A stretch of 64,000 nucleotides of DNA from Liriodendron chinense (Eukaryota; Streptophyta; Magnoliopsida; Magnoliales; Magnoliaceae), in NCBI GenBank assembly GCA_003013855.2, contig ML058387.1, forward strand, positions 372,001 to 436,000, read 5' to 3'. The notes under the pieces are model-generated. The model saw only the letters and a list, made by a program, of their open reading frames with translations. It had not been told where the DNA came from and ran no database searches. Position 1 is the first letter of the stretch. The number at the start of each line of letters is the position of its first letter. Positions 12,607-24,805 of the stretch are shown piece by piece. The translations under genes and the position numbers were made by a program.

Positions 12607-15600
12607 TGAAACAATTTTTTGAAAGGCCCGCAAGCGGGAAAAGAATACAACCGAGAGTATAGCAAAACTACATCCCCAAAAAAGCAGAGACATCAAAATC
12701 TTTTACATCATTCAACACCGAAGCCCACTGGATACCATAGCCCTTAGCCACACTCGGGACAAACTCCTCCGACCTAGAGCTATTATGGAAGTAGCGCCTT
12801 TCCTCTTGAGCCAAGCCCACAACACGACCGGAAGAACAAGGAACCATATCTGTCTAAGAGGTTTAACCGCACAACCCCCATGCCAAGCCTAAAGAAGAAC
12901 GACCAGATCGAGGAGAAAGGACAAATGTATAAATAGACAATCAATTGTCTGTGCTTCCTGCTTGCAAATGGAACATATATTGGGGATGAACATGCCTCTC
13001 TTTTGAAAATTATCAATAGTCAAAACCTTGTTCCTACCCACTAACCAAGTAAAGGTGGCAATCTTAGGAGGAGCTTCATAGAACCAAAAGTGAAAGGCAT
13101 GGTCATTCCAATGAACTAATCCCTCTGACCAAGAGAAGCTATGCAAGGAATGAACTGAAAAGCGACTGGAGCTGTGAACGAACCACACTAAAGAGTCCCT
13201 CTCCCCAGGAGACGGAATAGGGGCGCAGCTCAATTGATCTAGGGGCAGCAAAAAAACATCCAGCTTGGAATCATCCAGCTCGAGATCTCTTCTGCGCAGG
13301 GGAGCCCAAAGGCTTGAGGGACCACTGCGCGACTAGCAATTACACGATTTAATGTCCCTAGATGGGGCCAAGCAAGTCAAGCTCAGAAAAGCTTGAGAGA
13401 GGGGGGATCCCCACACCAACGGTCCTCCGAAAATCTGATCCTAGATCCATCACCAATCGAGAAAGATGTTCCTTTCCTGAAATCAGGTGCAATCAAATAT
13501 ATCAACTTCCAAATGGGGGAGGCTCTATTGAGGAAGGATTATTTGACCTCACAAACCCCCTTCCTTCAGCCCATATTTGCTACTAATTAACTCACGCCAA
13601 AGATTACCTTCCTCGGTGCCAAAGCGCCATAGCCATTTGCCCAAGAGGGTGACATTCATGCTATGAAGATCCTTAATTCCATCACTCCCCTAAGAATACG
13701 GGCCACGAACATCTTCCCATTTCACAAGATGGAATTTATGCCTTTCTTCCAATCCCCTCCATAGAAAGTCTCTTCTAAGCATTTCGAGTTTTTTCAATAT
13801 TGCTTGGGGGCACTTGAACCAAAAGAGATAGTAGATGGGCATGTTGGAGAAGGCGGCCTTGATGAGGGTGAGGTGATCAGTGATCTACTAGTGAAAGGTA
13901 GTGACTCTTCCACTTGAAGAGTTTTCTCTCAATTCTTTCCGCCACCTTGTCCCAAAGATGCTTAGCCAGTTTTTCAATACACAACAAGAGCCTAAGATAA
14001 GAAGAAGGAACAGAGCCAGCCTTACAACCAAATATCAACACAAACCTAAAAACCTCTTCATGATTTAAATTGATACCGAAAAATTCACTTTTATCGATAT
14101 TGACTTTTAGCCCAGATACAACTTCAAAGCAAACCACAACTTTGCGCAAGCTATTGATTTTAACTGGATTGGTGTCACAAAAAATGATGTTATCATCCAC
14201 ATACTAAAGATGGGAGGTCCTATTTCCCTGCCTCCCCACTGATAAGATTTAGAGCATGGGCCTTGGATAGCAAGCGGCTAAATGCTTCTGCAACAATGAT
14301 GAAGAGATAGAGTGACAGCGGGTCCTCTTGCCTTAGGCCTCTAGAGGGCTTGAAAAGGCCTTTGGGGGAGCCATTCACAAGGATGGAAAAAGCTAGAGAT
14401 CTGACGCAAGCCTGGATCCACTGCCTCCACTTAGGTCCACATACCATCCGAAACAACATGTGGACTAGGAAATCCCAATCAACGTGATCATAGGTCTTCT
14501 CTAAATTGAGCTTGCATATAATCCCAAGATTCCCTTCTCTAAATCGAGAGTCAATGCACTCATGGGCTATGAGAGCACTATCCAAGATTTGCCTCCCAAT
14601 AACAAAGCCCCCCTAGTTCTCTAAAATGACACTTCTAAAAACTGTTCGAAGCATGGAAGCAAGAATCTTAAAGATGATCTTGTACAGACTGCCAATCAGG
14701 CTTATGGGCCTGAAATCCTTTAGTTCTTCAGCTCCCTCCACTTTGGGAATAATGGCAATGAAAGAAGCCCTGAGCTCAGGAGATAGAGAACGTCAATCAA
14801 AAAAGTCTTTGACAAAATCAACCACGTCACCCTTTAACACGTACCAAAAAACTTGGAATAAAGCAAAAGAGTAACCATTCAGGCCTGACACTTTATCCCT
14901 ACCCAAGCTTCCCACTGCCTCAGTGCCTCCTTAATTTTGTCGTCATCAACCGACTTTTCCAACTAGTTGGAAAAATCTGTCACTCACATGCCGAAGTGAA
15001 GTTTGTCGAGCCTCAGGCGATTCCATTGGTCCTTAGCAAGAAGCCTCTCGTAGAAATCCACAATTGCGTCACAAATATGAGATTTGTCCTCTAACCTAGT
15101 ACCCTCCACTGTCAAATGACTGATTTTGTTATTTCTGGCTCTAGCTAAGGCAATATTGTGAAAAAACTTATTGTTCTTATCCCCTTCCTTGAGCCATAGG
15201 GCCCTCAATCTCTGCCTCCACTTTATGCCCATGCAACTCATTGAGAATAGAAGACATCTCAGCCTCTCTAGCACCCTAAATTTCCTTCTTCCAGATCTTT
15301 AATTTTTCTTCCAACATTTTAAGTTTGTGATGCAGCTTGAAACCAGTTGAGCCTTGAATCTGGAAAGAGGACCACTAGCCTTCCACCATCCCAGCAAACC
15401 CTTTTACCTCCAACCATGCCAACTCGAAACGAAACAGCTTGGGGCCCCAATCCTCCTTTTCTGCAGATAGGATGATAGGCCAGTGATCCGAAACAGTCCT
15501 CAGGAGACCCACCAGCTGCATCAAGGGAAACTTCTGTAACCAGTCCGGCGATAAAAGGAACATGTCCAGCCTAGACAGAATTGGCTTGGAATAGCCATTG

Positions 15601-16165
15601 GACCAAGTGAACTTGGCCTGACATTAGAACATCCACCAAATCAAAAGATTGAATAAAGGAGGAGACTTCTAGTTACTTGGGAAGCAGGAGACTTCTCATA
15701 GCTGAAGTGGATGACGTTGAAATCCCCCCAAGCACCACGATAGGGACCACTTCGTAGGAATGGCATGCAGCTTGTGCCAGAAACTCCAACGTTGGTCTAG
15801 CTTACAAGGGCCATAGACGGACGTGAAAAGCCATTTGAAGCCTAAAGAAACGTCAGACAGAACCACTGAGACTGAGAACTTGCCGCAAGAACTATCTTCT
15901 TTCCTCCAAAATGCTAGTGTTCCACGCGATCACAATGCCACCCATTGTCATCCACAGCAACCCAGTCCTTGGTCTTGGGGTCCCAGATCGAGTCCAAATC
16001 ATTGCGACTAAAAGATGAAAGCTTGGTTTCTTGAATGGAAATTTCCTGCAAGCCTCCTTAACCAGGAATCTCTTGGACTTACAGCCCGGACCCCTAACAT
16101 GCCAACTGAAGACAATCATTGAGAGACAAACCTCGGCCTTCTCCCCATTTGAGACACACAAGCCT
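12600..16165 (-). pseudogene. L1-type LINE ORF2: endonuclease, reverse transcriptase, zf-RVT
   Basis: Read right to left. A degenerate endonuclease start has SWHVRGPGCKSKRFLVK near 16050–16110. A linker frame at 14984–15274 (LRALWLKEGDKNNKFFH) is typical of plant LINEs. The RT fingers/palm at 14220–14585 carry CKLNLEKTYDHVDWDF and GLRQEDPLS. The catalytic YVDD lies at about 14192–14203, just after a TAG codon. The RT thumb and connection follow to about 13620. The zf-RVT region at 12889–13251 carries PPKIATFTWLVGRNKVLTID and CSICKQEAQTIDCLF. Stops and frameshifts are frequent, so the element is dead. The family reverse transcribes its own mRNA at a nicked target. A 120-bp tandem duplication sits at the endonuclease start. 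Confidence 0.88.
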
Positions 16166-16295
16166 TGCTACCTATCCTTAACCAGGAATCTCTTGGACTT
16201 ACAGCCCGGACCCCTAACATGCCAACTGAAGACAATCATTGGGAGACAAACCTCGTCCTTCTCCCCATTTGAGACACGCAAGCCTTGCTATCTAC
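16056..16295. repeat. 120-bp tandem direct duplication
   Basis: 16056–16175 is repeated at 16176–16295 with only a few substitutions visible. Both copies start CCTTAACCAGGAATC and include CATGCCAACTGAAGAC. It duplicates the start of the LINE endonuclease region. Confidence 0.95.
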
Positions 16296-16299
16296 TTCA

Positions 16300-18700
16300 T
16301 AATTGACGGAGTTTTCCAATCTCATTAGCTTCCTATACCCCTTGGGTGTTCACTTGGACCACCTTCTGCTCCCCATGCTTGACCAGATGTTGCCCCTTTT
16401 TTATACGAACTAAACTAGCATAATCGCATCCTCATCGCAAGCTTAAAAGTAAAAACCTATCATTTTCCCAACTTTGTCGATGACGTCCTCAGTCTAGTCC
16501 AGCTCTTCTTCTGACAGGTATCTATCCTCAATCATGAGGGCAGGAGAACTTGCTCCTTCAATGCCCTAGTCTTCGTCACTGCCAACTACCGGAGGTCTTC
16601 CAATAGTCGCCTACAATGGGGTGACATCCAAAGTATCCGAAAGGTCTTCTCTTGAGGATCCTGGGAGAAAGATCTAGGTCGGCCGAGGTTAAAGCCCTAG
16701 CGACCACCGATTCTATCGACCAACCAGCTGGTCCGAGAGGCTCCTCATGAGGCTCCATCGAAAGGGCAGCAATCGCCCCTATAAGGATACCAACTTCTCA
16801 CGCTCAAGGAGAAGAAGCCCAATCCGTAGTGACTACAAATGACGAAATAAGAAGAAGAGGGGATTTCGGAGAGGGGGCTCGGGCCCCTTCCCTGAAATAA
16901 GAAATGAGAGGGTGATCGAGACATCTTAACTTAGGTACCAGAGAACTTGAGTCACGTGCAGAAACGGACACGTGCGACTCCAAAAGCCCGTTCAATATCC
17001 CACGATCTCCATCTGAAACATGTGTGACACGTGTGCCAGTTTCCATCGCATAATTAGCAGCCATGCAACATGACCGCTTCTCACCCACACAATCCGGCTC
17101 ATCCCACGGAGCCTCCAAGAGAACCACCTCCAATTCAACCACGGGGCATCGAGCCTCATCCCGAGCCTCCCCAAGTTGTTGAACTGCGACTACACTCTCT
17201 ACATCCTGCCAAACTAAGGTTGGAACCTCCACAACCGACCGAGCCTAAGCCTCTATTGAGGCACGAGTGAAAGCTACAACCATGTGCGAGCCTTCACACC
17301 CCTCCATGTGGTCTGCGGTGCGAGGAGTACAAGCATTTGAGACTCCTGCAGAGCACCTGTTGTAAAAACTTGGCCCAGATAGCGCCTCGTGTCTACCAAC
17401 CACCAAACCGCCTATCACAGGGCTACAATGCATCAATGTTGGAATTGGAACTCCTGCGAAGAACCGAAAAGGTAATCCTTCTTCGCACCTTCCACCGCTG
17501 GTCGAACCTAACTGGAAAAGGACCTCCCTCCTACCATCATCCCGCCCCAGGCTATCAATGTTGGAATGGTCCTCAAGAACCAAACATCCTTTTCTCTTTC
17601 TACTCTCGGCTTGATTTCCGTCTCTCCAACTGTAACAATCACCTCTTGAGGCCCCAGTGAAGTCCTACTTCTCCTAATGCAGAGGCCCACAGCACTAATG
17701 TCATCACCAGACTTCGTTCATTTGTTGATGGCAGTAATCTTGCCTAAGCATTCCCCAATATTGATGAAGAAATCCCTACTCCACGACTCTAAGGCGATAT
17801 CCTAGACAAGGAACCATGCCACCTTTTTGCCGAACATGAAAACATCTTTCCATTTCTTGATGGATTTGATAGGCCGTCGTTGAATAAGACCCCAGCCATC
17901 ACCATCTGGTCGAGGTTGGTCCCTAGTTCAACCAATATCCAAAGCTCAATTGCTTTCAGGGCCTTGATTTTGTGGTTGTTCTCCTCTATCCAACAACAAC
18001 CTTTGATCCAAGCCTTGACCTGTGAAATAAGTGCGCCTTCCTTCATCACCGCCACCACTGACCACTCAAATAGGATCCTGCATAGTCCACTGCTGCCAGA
18101 TCAACTCGCAATTCTACGCCAGCACCAACAGCCTCTTTCCACGCCCATTTCTTATTAACAAATGAAGCCTCAACGCCCTGGCCTGCCGGGATCTCTACTT
18201 GTTGGCCCTACTCGCCCAAAGTCCTTATGAGTGCATCTTTAAAGAAGCGGGGTGGCCTACCATCTAAGCCTCCCTTATGACCAAAAATCTCAGAGGTTGG
18301 AACCCTAAATGCTGCCTCGGAGCCCCTAACCTACTCCTCAAAGGGTCCTTGCTTTCCTTCTCCCTTCAGTCACTCCTCCCTATTAACCATCTCCGGGTCA
18401 TATTTAGTTTTTGCACCAAAAGTTTCCTCCCGCCAAAACTCTCGTCGTTCAAAATCTTCACCGCTTTGAGCATCTCCTCTTCAGAGCCCATTCAAATAAA
18501 AGGCAAAACCCCTTGGAGATGTAGAATCTCGATGCTTGGGAATCACCACCTCCAAGACATATCCCACCCACCTGAACACCCAAGACACTGTTGGCATTGC
18601 TAGCAACATTGTTTGGCAAATTTGGCATAGAATGGCTGATGCCTAGATCAGTGGAGAAGTTGATTGATGGCATCTTAATCAAGCTTTTTCTCTTGGGGCG
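16300..18700 (-). pseudogene. Putative LINE ORF1 region (DUF4283-like)
   Basis: Upstream of ORF2 in minus orientation. Around 17750–17880 a frame reads KKWKDVFMFGKKVAWFLV, stop, then ALESWSRDFFINIGECLGK. This resembles the DUF4283 nucleic-acid-binding region of plant LINE ORF1 proteins (W…SW…FF…IG…G pattern). The remainder is too decayed to place a zinc knuckle. The 5' end of the element was not located. The function (RNA chaperone/RNP component) is inferred from the family and from its position before ORF2. Confidence 0.55.
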
Positions 18701-18778
18701 AAACTATGGAAACTAACCCCTTAAGAGAATGTTTTGAGAGAAGCTTTCGGTGCGATAGAAGTATTCAAGAAAACATTT

Positions 18779-18782
<4 letters not shown>

Positions 18783-18810
<28 letters not shown>

Positions 18811-18860
18811 GTGAGAGAGAGAGAGAGGGAGGGAGGGAGAAGGAGAGGGAGAGAGAGAGT
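18783..18860. repeat. Poly(T) then GA-rich microsatellite
   Basis: About 29 T residues are followed by GAGAGA and GGGAGGGA repeats. On the minus strand it could be the tail of another retroposed copy, but no coding sequence is attached. Confidence 0.85.
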
Positions 18861-18984
18861 CTGTGAGTTAATCATTGAATGGTGCAAATCAGACAACAAA
18901 TTCAAAGGAAGATTAAAACAAATGATCAAATCTAACTAGAAAGAAATATGCAAGTGTGCTACACATATCACCAAGATAAATTAG

Positions 18985-19410
18985 GGATGTTGTGTCCCTC
19001 CTAACGGTTGGTTTAAATTAAATTTTGATGGGAGCTCCATTGGTAATCCTAGTCGAGCAAGAATTGGGGATATTTTTAGGAATCACAAAGGGAACTATGT
19101 TCTAAATTACTCCAGTCCTTTAGGCATCACCACATCAAATCTGAGGCAGCATCGATGCTTCAAAGGGTAAAGTTAACTATAAATAGAGGTCTCTCAAGTC
19201 TCCTCCTATCATTGAGGGTGATATAGCAAATGCTTGTGGATCTTCAAGGAAGGTGGCATGGGAAGTTGTGAATGTCTTCTAAAAAATGTGGGACATTTGC
19301 TTTATTATCTCAATTTCTCTCATATTGCCAACGAAGTAAATCAAGAAGTTGATTCACTCACTAAAATAGAAGTTACTAGGGCTAAGCTTCTTATTTTTTA
19401 AAGAAGCCAT
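18985..19410 (+). pseudogene. LINE-type RNase H (RVT_3) fragment
   Basis: Plus-strand frame near 19004 reads GWFKLNFDGSSIGNPSRARI, then FRNHKGNYVLNYSSPLG. This is the first half of the RVT_3 RNase H fold with the FDGS acidic strand. After a frame change, HIANEVNQEVDSLTK near 19320–19375 matches the final conserved helix. Stops and frameshifts make it non-functional. It lies upstream, in the same orientation, of the zf-RVT fragment at 19977–20931, which is the reverse of the usual domain order. They are therefore probably separate insertions or a rearranged element. Confidence 0.75.
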
Positions 19411-19649
19411 GTAAATGGGGATTAAATCTTTGGTTTGGCATTTCCATTTGAACATAAGTTTGCAATTTTGGCCTTGTTGGGCCTTGAATGCTTCTCTTCT
19501 TTTCCTTCCAATGAAGTTTGAAGTTATCCAATAAATAAATAAAACACTTATATGTGGTGTTTAAGATTCATGACTTTGTTAAAAAATTATCTCTTTTCAT
19601 ATCAGCAATTTTCAAGCGGGGCCCACTGTGGGACCCACTATGGAACCCG

Positions 19650-19941
19650 TGCGAAGCAGGGGCTGCCCATAGGGAGGTCCCGCCTGTGTTTTCCTAGGAG
19701 AGCCTACATATAGGGATAAACCGGTCATTCCCCATCAGCTCTGGAGCTTTTGGTGCACTGGTCGGTTGTTCGCTATTAGAATGGTATCAAAGCAGGAGCC
19801 CAAGGATCGAGTCTCCTCAATAATGCGAAGGCATGTGGGGTCTCGCCTGGGTTTGCCTGGGAGAGCCTGCATATAAGTATAAACTGGTCCTTCCCCATCA
19901 GCTTTGGAGCTTTTGGTGCGTTGGTCGGTTGTCTGCTATCA
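19650..19941 (+). mobile_element. TRIM-like LTR–PBS–LTR relic
   Basis: Two near copies, 19650–19778 (ending CTATTA) and 19824–19941 (ending CTATCA), share CCATCAGCT and TGGAGCTTTTGGTGC. The 45 bases between them begin, three bases after the first copy, with TGGTATCAAAGCAGGAGC at 19782. This looks like an initiator-Met primer site with one change. The arrangement is LTR, primer site, LTR with almost no interior. It could be a miniature terminal-repeat retrotransposon or a deletion derivative. Full LTR starts and a target duplication are not visible. Confidence 0.6.
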
Positions 19942-19976
19942 ACCATGTCCTTTGGTTGGAGATCCAGGCATTCATT

Positions 19977-20931
19977 CCTCTATAGAGATTCGTAAATTTG
20001 AAAATCCATAATGCAACAAGAGCACAAGGTGTGGGACATCATAGGGTTTTGCGTGGGGAGTGGGACCAAAATTTGTTTTTGGGACAACCTTTGCTTAGGG
20101 GATAGTTCGTTAAGATCTTACTTCCCTAATCTTGCGGCTCTTTGTCCCACAGAAAATATTTCAATGGAGAGGTGTTTCTCCAAGTCTGGCGCAGCCGGAG
20201 TTTGGATTCCTTCGTGTAGGCACAATCTAAATGGCATTGAGATGGATGAGCTTTCCCAGTTCCTTGCTCACCTTCATGGAATGGCACCAGACCCAGATGC
20301 CATTGACTCTCTTCTTTGGTTGAGAGACAAATCGAGCGTCTTTACAGTCAAATCCTTCCATAATATCATTCGCCGAAGGTCTCCAAATGCGAACTTTAGC
20401 CATAATCGTCAGGTACGGTCATACGGCACACCACCTAAGATAGTTGCCTTTGTGTGGCTTGTGGGCTGCAACAGAAGTCTCACCATCAACAACCTTTGCA
20501 AGCGAGTTATGATTCTCCCAATATTTGTCTCCTATGCATAAAGGATGTACACCTATTCATCTCCTGCCCTTTCGCAAGCACGTTGTGGTTCAGCATTCTC
20601 AATAATGTTTCTTGGGATATGTTGAGCTCTGAGGGGTTGTTCACGTCGGTATGCCAGTTGATAATGTCAAGGTTAAATGGAGATTAGACTTACTTGCTGT
20701 CTTATGGACCATTTGGGGCAAGCAAAATAACCGCTGCTTTAGGAACATTAGTGGTTCTCTTTCGGCAGCAGTCTCTAAAGTTTTCTTCCTCATCAGGGAA
20801 TGGGATCCTGATTAATGGGAGGTTTTTGCAGCTTTTCTTTCTTTTCTGTATTTCCTTTTTTCTTGTTTGTATTCTTGCCTTTGGCGTTTTTTAATATAAT
20901 TATTTGCCTTTCAAAAAAAAAAAAAAAAATC
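19977..20931 (+). pseudogene. 5'-truncated LINE: RT C-terminus and zf-RVT, with poly(A) tail
   Basis: Frame 20011–20541 starts QEHKVWDIIGFCVGSG and includes the zf-RVT core: LWLRDKSSVFTVKSFHNI, PPKIVAFVWLVGCNRSLTIN. A frame change leads to DVHLFISCPFASTLW and then VLWTIWGKQNNRCFRN to about 20815. The 3' end has the usual plant LINE tail (TTTTTAATATAATTATTTGCC, then a poly(A) run 20914–20930). This is the classic shape of a 5'-truncated target-primed insertion on the plus strand. Frameshifts make it inactive. Confidence 0.88.
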
Positions 20932-21867
20932 CATCCATCTTCCGTAAAAGCATTGGCATTATAATATGAATAATATGCTGCAATTTGACTGAGTGGCACA
21001 CGTGTGCAGGACCCAGTCACTTGTCAAGTGGTGGCACAATGAACTTATGCTGGCCCTGAAATCGAGATCCACTCACTAGGTGGCCACACATATAAGCCGA
21101 ATATAGACCATTGATCTTCTCTTTTGTAACTGATGATTTTCCTCATACACGTGGCCCACCTCATGAGTAGACCTGCCTATTTTTTGGCCGGGGCATGATC
21201 AAGGTCTCTCCCACCTAATGAATAGAGTAGATGTCACACATGTATACCACAAAATGCCTCTTGTAACTCTCCTCATGCAAACTGCTTGAGCACTTCTCAT
21301 GTAAGTTAGTGGAAGTTATTATGCAACACAGGGAGTTGAGACCTTACCTCTTTGTTCGACGCAGAAGCCATGTTGCGGATATTTCAGCAAATGTACATTT
21401 AACGGACCAAACCAAATAGTGGAAAACTGTAATGATGAAAAACCCAACAAATGATTAGCCATCACACTACAAGCAGCCAGTATAAAATAATTCAGAATAC
21501 ATTTAGGGCACGTTTGGATATTCAGTTGAACTGAATTGCAACAATTCAAACAGATACAAGGAAATGATCAGAAGGGAGGTGGGATCATCATTTTCAGTAT
21601 AACTACGACAAATTCCTAACTGCAATTCCACACATTTCAAGTTGGATTGAAACGACTGGAATTGCCATTGGGTGGTGAGTCCACTATGAACAGAGAGAGC
21701 AGACCCCATTTTTGGTGATTATCACTGTAATGGATTGAATTACCGGAATCCAATTGCAACCTTACAAAGAATACAGTCATAGAATACAAACAGTTGTAAC
21801 ATTGAAAATGACCTGATCTAATGGATAAATGACAACACAATCCAGTCAATAAAAGAATGACCTGTGG
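20932..21867. other. No gene; MITE-like sequence
   Basis: Non-coding. From about 21509 a block beginning GGGCACGTTTGGATATTCAG resembles the end of a hAT-type MITE and shares AACTGAATTGCAA with the better-defined element at 21868. No matching right end was found. Confidence 0.4.
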
Positions 21868-22144
21868 CTGCGTTTGGATGCACAAATGAACTGAATTGCA
21901 AACATGCGCTTCAAAAATTGGAGGAAATGACCAAATTGTAATGGAATTCCCAACATTCCCAACATGGAAGTCTCCCTCAAATTGCATTTTATGTTCCTTT
22001 TGAGCCCGACTCGAAAGGGGCATAATCACACTTTGAAGCCGAAACCCGTCGATACTGATGCAAACAAAGACAGATACAGTTCGGCCGTTTCCACTTCACA
22101 AGACTAATAATCGCAATCGAATTCGATTGCGCGTCCAAACACGC
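21868..22144. mobile_element. Candidate hAT-type MITE (277 bp)
   Basis: The ends CTGCGTTTGGATGC and GCGTCCAAACACGC form imperfect inverted repeats. They are flanked by ACCTGTGG (21860–21867) and TCCTGAGG (22145–22152), which match at 6 of 8 positions. An 8-bp duplication is the hAT signature, but the mismatches keep confidence moderate. Confidence 0.5.
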
Positions 22145-22249
22145 TCCTGAGGTGCTCAAGTCCAATCGGATTATGGTTCTATATTCACCGGAAATTGCAA
22201 ATAAACCACAGGAGAAAAGACAAACAAATAAATGAAATCGAAAAGAGAA

Positions 22250-22640
22250 ACACAGTCATTCAAACAGGAGATGAAATGACGATTCTTCCATGCTCGTACG
22301 AAGCTGGAAACTGGAGAACGAATTACGAATTGGCCACGAGAGATCGGGACCGTTGGATGGGATATGAGAATGGAGGATTGGTAGAGAGAAAACGACCTGT
22401 TTGGAGGAAGATCTTTGGATCGGAATCTGCTCCTCTTCTGTGTTCTGTTCTGCTCTCAGATCTGTGGAAAGTAGAATATAGAAATTGAGAAGTAGAGAAA
22501 AGAGAAGGAGAGGACTCGAAACCGCGACCTTCTTCAGTTCTTGAGCAGCACGATTGAAGTATGAGAAGGGAGTTTGGATGATACTCGGGCAGAGTCTGAC
22601 GCTTGATACGCAGGCAGTCAGAAATTGTACACATGGCATA
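22250..22640 (-). promoter_or_regulatory. Leader/promoter-like GA/CT-rich segment, gene not identified
   Basis: The minus strand is CT-rich and of raised GC compared with its surroundings, like a plant 5' leader. It contains an ATG followed by a very short frame (MEESSFHLLFE, then stop, near 22290–22255). I could not join it to VPS52 in the correct phase. It may be an untranslated first exon of a minus-strand gene, or captured gene sequence in a transposon. Its right end (22575–22630) shares a motif with 60155–60260. Confidence 0.25.
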
Positions 22641-22865
22641 CATTGCCTCGAATTAAACCGACTAAGTTGTCTAACCCACTGGATTTAAATCACATACCAA
22701 AGAAGTAGATCGGTTGAACAATCCTATGTATTGATTCGCGGACGCTAGTTTGTTGAAATAGGACCGTGGGATGTTTTTCATTTTAACCGTCCAAGCAATA
22801 AATGTCCACCCATCCGATAGATATAATCCATCTAAACTGTCACGTATGGAACTTCTATGTAATTT

Positions 22866-23345
22866 TGAGACGCGGATTGCCTGCGACCCTGTAGAGGAAG
22901 TTCCTTCGGAACCTGGGTGGGGCCGACCATGATGATTGTTACAAATCCACCCCGTCCATCCGTTTTACCAGCTCGATTTAGAAATGGGCCCAACAAAAAG
23001 GCAGATCCAAAACTCAGGTGGGTCACACAACAGGAAAAAAGTGGGGAGGAAAATGCTTGCCGTTGAAACCGTGCTGGGTCCACCGTTATATTTATATGCC
23101 ATCTAAACGGTTCATATGGTCATTCCCACTGGGATTAACTGAAAACACCAAAAACTAGACTTATCTCAAACTATTGTGGCCTCATAAATGTTTCAACCGT
23201 TAGTGTTCAACCTCACTATTGTGGTGCGGCCCACGTGAGTTTTGGATCTGCCTCATTTTTGGGTTCATGTCCTGGCCAAACGGATGTACGGGGTGGATTT
23301 ATCACAGACATCATGGTGGCCCATCTAGGTTAAATGCTTGCTTAC
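22866..23345. mobile_element. Fold-back MITE copy
   Basis: The left arm has GGTGGGGCCGACCATGATGA and CCGTCCATCCG. The right arm has the reverse complement (TGCGGCCCACGTGAG, CATCATGGTGGCCCATC). The centre has the subtype block GTCATTCCCACTGGGA, also seen in the copy at 46165. Confidence 0.6.
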
Positions 23346-24290
23346 CGTATGGTTCATTGCTCTGCCAGAGTCAGAATCTCAGCACACGTGCCAACATGGC
23401 AAACCTTTGAGGGATCCGGGCCGCTCATCGAGTGAGGACCAGTGTAAATATCCTCCGTCAAAATAGTTGAGAGGGTCCATTTATTATGTGGGCCCCACAC
23501 ACGTTAGATGAACCGCTCGTCCTCTTTTAAACCTTGTGACCTACTTGATGAGCTTAGCATGAGTTGTAGACCCGAGCATCGTCATAGTCCCTCCTCCTCA
23601 CAGATGATCAATGAACCGGATCTCCCACGCTTTATGATACGTGTACATCGATCTCTCCCGTGAGTAGAGTGAAAGAGAGAAACTCGGTACACGTGCCAAC
23701 GTGATGGTCCAACCTTTTCACGGCTCAGATGTTCAGCTGAAGTGGGCCATCAGCGGAAAATAAGAACATTGTATGTTAGATCCGCATACAACCTATACCT
23801 TTTCTCTATTTTGCTGTTGACTTTTGACCTCCGATTGAAAGGTGAGGAGGAGCGTCTAGCCTGTTAAAATTCTACGCCCTGATGGAAATTAAGTAATGGA
23901 CGGCCTGATTCGACATACGTACCATCCAACAGCTGTGGGCAGATGATCTGCACGGCCCATCTAGATGGCCTGCAGATGGATCCAAACAATCCCTCGATGA
24001 GACAACCTTAGCCATCTAATCAGCCGTCCAACATATCCACCCCAAATTTCATTTACACATGGACCATACCTTCCACTTGGGAGCCAGCGATGGATGATTG
24101 GGATGAGCGCGTTTTGCTCTCAAACACGTTTCTATGCCCGTGATATCCAGTTAACATGAAATTGCAATCATCTCAACAATAGGCTCGTGAACTGATCAGG
24201 ACCGTTCACCAGTGGGCACCACAGGGACAACTTGCAGGCCCAAATCGATTAAGCTGCAGTTCTGCGGTCGTGATGCCATTTCACTCTCTC
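23346..24290. other. Degenerate MITE-derived intergenic DNA
   Basis: It holds fragments of the fold-back family (for example GTGGGCCCCACAC near 23490) in no complete arrangement. No exon is recognised. An (AAT)n tract follows at 24297–24320. Confidence 0.45.
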
Positions 24291-24805
24291 AAAAAAAAAT
24301 AATAATAATAATAATAAAATATCTACAACCAATTCTTTCAAAGTATTCCTTTCCTCTAATTTGGGCAGCATATTGTAGTTATTTAGAGTTCTCACAAAAT
24401 AATGTGTTTCCATACTTCACACTACCCATAAGACCCGGGGCGTCCATCTACCAGGCTGCATCGATTGGCCACGTCCCAAAAATCACACTAATGTGGTGAT
24501 CGTAGACCTGCCAGTCGGACGTGGACAATTTGATCATCCAATTCAAGCCTCTGCTTTTGGCCATTAACTGGACCGCTAAAGATCATGATGGATTTATCCC
24601 CCGGCAAAGATCTTGATGGACCACTGAAAAAAGAAGAAGAAATACAAGAAAGAAGAAAGACCGAAGATGCACACGCCAACCAATCATAGAACACAATTTT
24701 ATGGAGGAGAAGCGTTCCCAACCACTGTCGTAGAAGTAGAGAAAATATAAATAGATTGCAGTAATAGAAGCAGTTAAATCCAAAATGCGAGCATCCCAAG
24801 TGCAG

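Noticed and set aside
17070..17660. Proline-rich plus-strand frames
   Set aside because: They are antisense shadows of the degenerate LINE ORF1 region, with no domain similarity.
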